This document shows positions 13,281 through 16,887 of a stretch of 16,887 nt of DNA, in pieces. The number at the start of each line of letters is the position of its first letter. Within the stretch, counting starts at the first letter, position 1. Both the position numbers and the translations under genes were made by a program. Source of the stretch: SHLQ01 sp964494395 (GTDB lineage: Bacteria > Actinomycetota > Acidimicrobiia > Acidimicrobiales > SHLQ01); contig CAZBTI010000075.1 of the NCBI GenBank assembly GCA_964494395.1, positions 1 through 16,887 of the forward strand, written 5' to 3'. The notes beneath the pieces were generated by a model, which made no database searches, was not told where the DNA came from, and worked only from the letters and a program-made list of their open reading frames with translations.

Positions 13281-14155
13281 TCAGCGGTCAGATAGCACTC
13301 GCCTTCACCGCTGGAATGATCGCCGCATTCAACCCTTGCGGGTTTGCCCTCCTTCCCGCGTACCTCGGGGCCTTTGTGTCGGGGGAACACGCTGAAGCTC
13401 GTCGGATAACGAGGGTCGTGCGCTCGCTCCGCGTGTCAGCTGCAGTTTCGGCAGGGTTCGTCGTTGTGTTCTTCCTTGTTGGTCTCATCATCGACAGCAT
13501 CGCTTCAACGCTTCGGGAGCAGCTGCCCTGGGTCACAATTGTCATCGGCGCCGGTTTGATTGTTGCCGGGTTGCTCGCCCTTGCCGGTCGAAGCGTACGG
13601 ATTCGCCTGCCTGGCGTGGGCCGCTCACTCGGCGCATCGGGGACCACGGCGATGTTCGGGTACGGCGTGACGTTCGCCGTGGCTTCGCTATCGTGCACCA
13701 TCGGACCGTTTCTCGTCGTGACCGGTGCCGCGGTCAGCGACACCTGGCTGGATCGAATCGGCGCCTACGTCGCCTACGCCCTGGGGATGGGCACGATCAT
13801 TGCGGTCCTCAGCCTCGCTGCTGCTCTCGCCCACCACACCGTCGCCGCCAACCTCAGGCGCTTCTCGCGAATCGCCCCGCGTATTGGCGGCATCCTCATG
13901 GTTGTCGCAGGTGGCTACGCCATCTGGTACGGCCGGTGGGAACTCGCTGTGTATGACGGACGGTTCGAAAGCGACGGAGTAATCGAGACCGGGGAGAACA
14001 TTCGCGGCTGGTTTATCGACCTGGTTAGCGAAATCGGCGCAGCAAACATCGCTGTGGGCCTGTTGATCGCATTGTCTGGCCTCGTTCTCGCCGAACGGGT
14101 TAGCCGCCGGAGCCGGAAGCAAGGCGCTCCGGCTGAGCATCAAACGACGTCGTAG
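13277..14155 (+). CDS. ccdA: CcdA/DsbD-type transmembrane electron carrier 2
   Basis: The 292-residue membrane protein has the family cysteines C21 (FNPCGFALLPAY) and C140 (SLSCTIGPF). It is a close paralogue of ccdA1, including IIDSIA and AIWYGRWELAVYDG segments. GTG 13277 overlaps the cytochrome stop by four bases, and the equivalent position starts MISG in both paralogues, which supports this start. It is likely to supply electrons to the apocytochrome and to selenothioredoxin 2, which heads the adjoining operon. Its last 16 bp overlap the 3' end of the convergent copZ gene. Confidence 0.93.
   Translation: MISGQIALAFTAGMIAAFNPCGFALLPAYLGAFVSGEHAEARRITRVVRSLRVSAAVSAGFVVVFFLVGLIIDSIASTLREQLPWVTIVIGAGLIVAGLLALAGRSVRIRLPGVGRSLGASGTTAMFGYGVTFAVASLSCTIGPFLVVTGAAVSDTWLDRIGAYVAYALGMGTIIAVLSLAAALAHHTVAANLRRFSRIAPRIGGILMVVAGGYAIWYGRWELAVYDGRFESDGVIETGENIRGWFIDLVSEIGAANIAVGLLIALSGLVLAERVSRRSRKQGAPAEHQTTS
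14111..14134. terminator. Hairpin between convergent ccdA2 and copZ
   Basis: AGCCGGA (14111-14117) pairs with TCCGGCT (14128-14134) around a 10-base loop, inside the 3' end of ccdA2 and just beyond the copZ stop. No T-tract follows on either strand, so a bidirectional terminator is only possible. Confidence 0.3.
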
Positions 14156-14337
14156 CCAGCTTCGTCGATCGCGCTGAGTACGGCCGAATTGTCGCCGCCG
14201 ACAACCGCGACCGTCTTGGCGTCGAGGTTGACGTCAACGTTCGTGACGCCGTCGACTGCGGTCACCTCTCGGGTGATTGCATCGACACAGTGTTGACAGC
14301 TGATGTCGGGGACTTGGTGAACGGTTGGGGTACTCAT
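14140..14337 (-). CDS. copZ: CopZ-type copper chaperone, HMA domain
   Basis: This 65-residue protein is a single heavy-metal-associated domain, cytoplasmic, with the Cu(I) site ISCQHC (C14, C17) on the first loop; the usual M of MxCxxC is I here. The C-terminal EAGYDV is typical. It would carry Cu(I) to CopA. Its ATG overlaps the copA TGA (ATGA), so it is co-translated after the pump. Its end overlaps ccdA2 on the other strand by 16 bp. Confidence 0.93.
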   Translation of the reverse strand: MSTPTVHQVPDISCQHCVDAITREVTAVDGVTNVDVNLDAKTVAVVGGDNSAVLSAIDEAGYDVV

Positions 14338-16535
14338 TGGTCGACTTTCGCTCTGGGGTTTTTGTTGACAGGGTCTTGGTGGCGGTAGCCAGCGAAGCTT
14401 CGAAGTCGGAGGCTGTTGCTTACGACGAATAGCGATGATATACCCATTGCTCCGGCAGCGATCATTGGGTTGAGGACCCCGAACGCCGCCAGCGGGATGG
14501 CGGCAGCGTTGTACGCGAACGCCCAGAACAGGTTGCCTTTGATGGTCGACAGCGTTCGGCGGGACAATGCGATGGCGTCGGCCACGGCCCGGAGATCACC
14601 CGACACGATCGTCAGGTCCGAAGCTTCGATGGCGACGTCGGTTCCGGTGCCGACGGCGATGCCGAGATCCGCCTGGGCAAGGGCGGGTGCATCGTTGATG
14701 CCGTCGCCGACCATGGCGACACGCTTCCCCTCGGCCTGAAGTTCCTTGATGACCCTCGCCTTGTCATCGGGGTAGACCTCTGCAATCACCCCGTCTCCGT
14801 CGACCGAACCGATGGAGACCTCGTTGGCGACCGCGTACGCAGTCCGGCTGTTGTCGCCGGTGAGGAGGGTGACAGATAGGCCCTGGTCATGCAGTGCGGC
14901 GATTGCTGCGGCCGAGGTCGGTTTGACCTGGTCTGTCACGACGAAGACGAGTTCGGCTGTGCCGTCTCGACCGGCGAACACCGCCGTCGCCCCTTCCGCT
15001 TCTGCCTTGGCCGCGAGCGCTTCGACATCTACTGGGACCTGATCGAACAGGCTTCGGCGGCCGACGTGAACTGCGGTTCGGTCGACCAGGGCGCGTACAC
15101 CCGATCCGGGGATGTTCTCGAATTGATCGACAGCGAACAGCGAATCGGCCGACTGGGCGATGGCTTGGGCGATGGGATGCTCAGATCGAGCCTCGACTGA
15201 TGCTGCGAGACGATGAACGAAATTTCGGTCTTCGGAGGGAATGCCGGCGTCGAGGATGCGGGCTAGCGACATTTCTCCTTCGGTGATGGTGCCGGTCTTG
15301 TCGACGACGATTGCGTCGATGGTGCGGCTGTCTTCGAGGACTTCTCCGCCTTTGATGATCACGCCGAGCTGGGCGCCGCGCCCGGTCCCGACCATGATCC
15401 CCAGTGGTGTCGCGAGGCCGAGTGCGCAGGGGCAGGCAATGATCAGCACGGCGACGGCTGCGGTGAAGGCGTCGTCGGGGTCGTTGCCGAGCACTAGCCA
15501 CGTTGTGAGTGTCACGATCGCGGTGAGAATGGCGAGCGGGACGAATACGGCTGAGACGCGGTCGGCGAGGCGCTGCACCTCGGCTCGGCTTCCTTGCGCT
15601 TGGTCGACCAGCTGGATGATCTGGGCCAGCGCGGTGTCGGCGCCGACTTTGGTGGCTTCGACCACAAGCGATCCGTTGGCGTTGATCGTGGCGCCGATGA
15701 CTTCGTCGCCCGGTGCCACCTCAACCGGGACCGGTTCACCACTGACCATCGATGCGTCCACAGCCGAGTGACCTTCGATGATCACCCCATCGGTCGCGAT
15801 CTTCTCACCGGGCCGCACGACAAATCGCATACCGACGACCAGATCGTCGAGTGCGACCTCTCGCCCATCGACAAGCTGAGCGGTGCGAGCTCCAAGGTCT
15901 GCCAGCGCTCGAATCGCGTCACCAGAACGGCGCTTGGCGCGCAGCTCGAACCACTTTCCCAACAGAATTAGCGTGATGATGACGGCGCCGGTCTCGAAGT
16001 AGATGTGCCCATCCGATGCATCGCCGAACAGCACCACGAGCGACCACCCAAGTGCCGACAACGAACCCATTGAGACGAGAGTGTCCATGGTCGTAGAGCC
16101 ATGACGGATGTTCATCCAGGCTGCGCGGTGGAATCCCCAGCCGGACCATAGAATCACCGGGATCGAAAGCGCTCCGACGACCCATTCCCATCCCTCGAAA
16201 CGCAGGGACGGAATCATCGAGATCAACATTGCCGGCACGGACAGCACCACACCGACTACGAGACGTCGAAGAAGATCTGTTTCCCGCCGCTGTTCGGCGT
16301 CGTCACCCTCATCAGCCTCGATCACGCTGTAGCCGAGGGCTTCGACCTCTACCGACAGCGCGGAGTCATCGACCGAACCATCGTGGATCACGGTTGCGCG
16401 CCCGGTCGCGAAATTGACCTGCGCGTCGGTCACCGCGTCGAGCTTTCCCAGTCGGCGTTGGATCCGGTTGGCGCATGCCGCACATGTCATTCCATCGATG
16501 GCCAGGTCAGATCGAAGGGGCGTTTCAAGGCTCAT
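14334..16535 (-). CDS. copA: Copper-exporting P1B-type ATPase CopA
   Basis: The 733-residue Cu(I) pump has one N-terminal HMA domain (GMTCAAC, C18/C21), eight expected membrane helices, the transport motif CPC (368-370), phosphorylation motif DKTGT (412-416), SEHP (451-454), GDGINDAP (610-617), and the P1B-1 signatures YN (675-676) and MGxSS (698-702). It exports cytoplasmic Cu(I). ATG 16535 is chosen because it lies seven bases after the -10 TATAGT and gives a normal N-terminus; the longer open frame to 16574 would begin inside the -35. It lacks a ribosome-binding site, consistent with leaderless translation. It is coupled to copZ. Its promoter is of MerR/CueR type. Confidence 0.97.
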   Translation of the reverse strand: MSLETPLRSDLAIDGMTCAACANRIQRRLGKLDAVTDAQVNFATGRATVIHDGSVDDSALSVEVEALGYSVIEADEGDDAEQRRETDLLRRLVVGVVLSVPAMLISMIPSLRFEGWEWVVGALSIPVILWSGWGFHRAAWMNIRHGSTTMDTLVSMGSLSALGWSLVVLFGDASDGHIYFETGAVIITLILLGKWFELRAKRRSGDAIRALADLGARTAQLVDGREVALDDLVVGMRFVVRPGEKIATDGVIIEGHSAVDASMVSGEPVPVEVAPGDEVIGATINANGSLVVEATKVGADTALAQIIQLVDQAQGSRAEVQRLADRVSAVFVPLAILTAIVTLTTWLVLGNDPDDAFTAAVAVLIIACPCALGLATPLGIMVGTGRGAQLGVIIKGGEVLEDSRTIDAIVVDKTGTITEGEMSLARILDAGIPSEDRNFVHRLAASVEARSEHPIAQAIAQSADSLFAVDQFENIPGSGVRALVDRTAVHVGRRSLFDQVPVDVEALAAKAEAEGATAVFAGRDGTAELVFVVTDQVKPTSAAAIAALHDQGLSVTLLTGDNSRTAYAVANEVSIGSVDGDGVIAEVYPDDKARVIKELQAEGKRVAMVGDGINDAPALAQADLGIAVGTGTDVAIEASDLTIVSGDLRAVADAIALSRRTLSTIKGNLFWAFAYNAAAIPLAAFGVLNPMIAAGAMGISSLFVVSNSLRLRSFAGYRHQDPVNKNPRAKVDQ

Positions 16536-16542
16536 ACCGCCC

Positions 16543-16574
16543 ACTATAAAGGCTCCACTCGACTGGAAGGTCAA
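16543..16574 (-). promoter_or_regulatory. MerR/CueR-type promoter of copA
   Basis: On the minus strand, -35 TTGACC (16574-16569) and -10 TATAGT (16548-16543) are 20 bp apart, the over-long spacer typical of MerR-family activated promoters. The spacer holds an imperfect dyad (TTCCA-N6-TGGAG within ACCTTCC...GGAGCC), like CueR sites. The predicted transcription start falls at or next to ATG 16535. No MerR gene is in the window. Confidence 0.75.
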
Positions 16575-16602
16575 GTGGTCTCTCTTGCAGTCGGCCGGGT
16601 TG

Positions 16603-16887
16603 CTACGCAGACACTTCGAGAAGAGTCATCATCCCGGCTTCCGCGTGTTCTTGGATGTGACAGTGCACCGCCCAAGTCCCGATATCGACGGGCAGCATCG
16701 CGATGTCGACGGTCTGTCCGGGGAATACGAGCACGGTGTCGCGCAGGAACGGTTCGTCGATAGAAGATCCATCTGCGCCAAGGACCTTAAAGAACTGACC
16801 GTGGAAATGGATCGGGTGAAGTGCCTGAGATGTGTTGTTGAGTCGAATTGTTTGGAGGTCGCCAGCCACAGCCTCGAACGTTTCCGT
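16603..16887 (-). CDS. Multicopper oxidase 2, C-terminal part, cut by the window edge
   Basis: Ninety-four codons are visible and the frame stays open to the last base, so the gene begins beyond 16887. It ends with the last cupredoxin domain: HPIHFHG and HCHIQEHAEAGM, giving T1, T2 and T3 copper ligands. It parallels the oxidase at 6156-7622 (TETLTA-QGELQKIR against TETFEA-AGDLQTIR) but differs enough to be a separate paralogue. It shares the minus strand with copA, upstream of it; the copA promoter lies between them, so they have separate control. Confidence 0.93.
   Translation of the reverse strand, partial: TETFEAVAGDLQTIRLNNTSQALHPIHFHGQFFKVLGADGSSIDEPFLRDTVLVFPGQTVDIAMLPVDIGTWAVHCHIQEHAEAGMMTLLEVSA

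Noticed and set aside
1..16887. CRISPR array, insertion sequence or integrase/transposase gene
   Set aside because: No regularly spaced repeats and no recombinase or transposase frame were seen; the only mobility evidence is the tRNA fragment and the nearby direct repeat.

Overview
The window looks like chromosomal DNA of a high-GC actinobacterium. The evidence is the GC-rich third codon positions, BlaI/M56 gene pairs, a CopC-CopD fusion and a CcdA/TlpA set; an Acidimicrobiia-like lineage is a guess that the sequence alone cannot settle. It begins at what appears to be one border of an integrated element. Positions 60-101 (minus strand) hold only the 3' half of an initiator tRNA-fMet gene, from the anticodon loop to the discriminator base. 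A terminator-like hairpin lies beyond it, and an 8-bp direct repeat with 11-bp phasing lies on the element side.

Almost everything after that concerns copper and thiol redox chemistry outside the cytoplasmic membrane. Left block (minus): a small thioredoxin-fold protein, a truncated M56 peptidase, a BlaI repressor, a ferric-reductase-like heme membrane protein, an Lgt-like membrane protein and a TlpA thioredoxin with a normal CxxC. Centre (plus): ccdA1, a thioredoxin-like protein and a lipoprotein. Then (minus): a multicopper oxidase, a possible small peptide, a fragment of a second ferric reductase gene, and a paralogous lipoprotein. Right block (plus): a lipoprotein thioredoxin, a second BlaI, a full M56 peptidase, a CopC-CopD fusion, a lipoprotein cytochrome c and ccdA2. 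Finally (minus): copZ, the copper ATPase copA, and the C-terminus of a second multicopper oxidase that runs off the window.

The main observation is that two different thioredoxin-fold genes (4514-5080 and 9454-9948) each carry one in-frame TGA exactly where the first cysteine of the CxxC active site belongs (UxxC). Each TGA is followed, 25 and 26 nt later, by the apical loop of a GC-rich hairpin with a G among its first two loop bases, as expected of a bacterial SECIS element. TGA is also the ordinary stop of many genes here, so genome-wide reassignment is unlikely. I read both as undescribed selenocysteine thioredoxins, each grouped with a CcdA electron importer in a copper-handling cluster. 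No Sec machinery gene is in the window.

Regulation looks coordinated. Six 19-bp dyads of the form YTACKAC-N5-GTMGTAR sit before tlpA/ccdA1, the ferric reductase, its duplicated promoter ahead of the second lipoprotein, the oxidase, the second selenothioredoxin, and copCD. They are the likely sites of the two BlaI repressors. copA instead has a MerR/CueR-type promoter with a 20-bp spacer. Several start codons fall 6-7 nt after a -10-like hexamer, suggesting leaderless mRNAs. A working model: CcdA1/CcdA2 pass electrons from cytoplasmic thioredoxin to the membrane-anchored UxxC proteins. These would keep thiols or Cu sites of the copper oxidases, CopC, cytochrome c or the new lipoproteins reduced, while CopA/CopZ export Cu(I).
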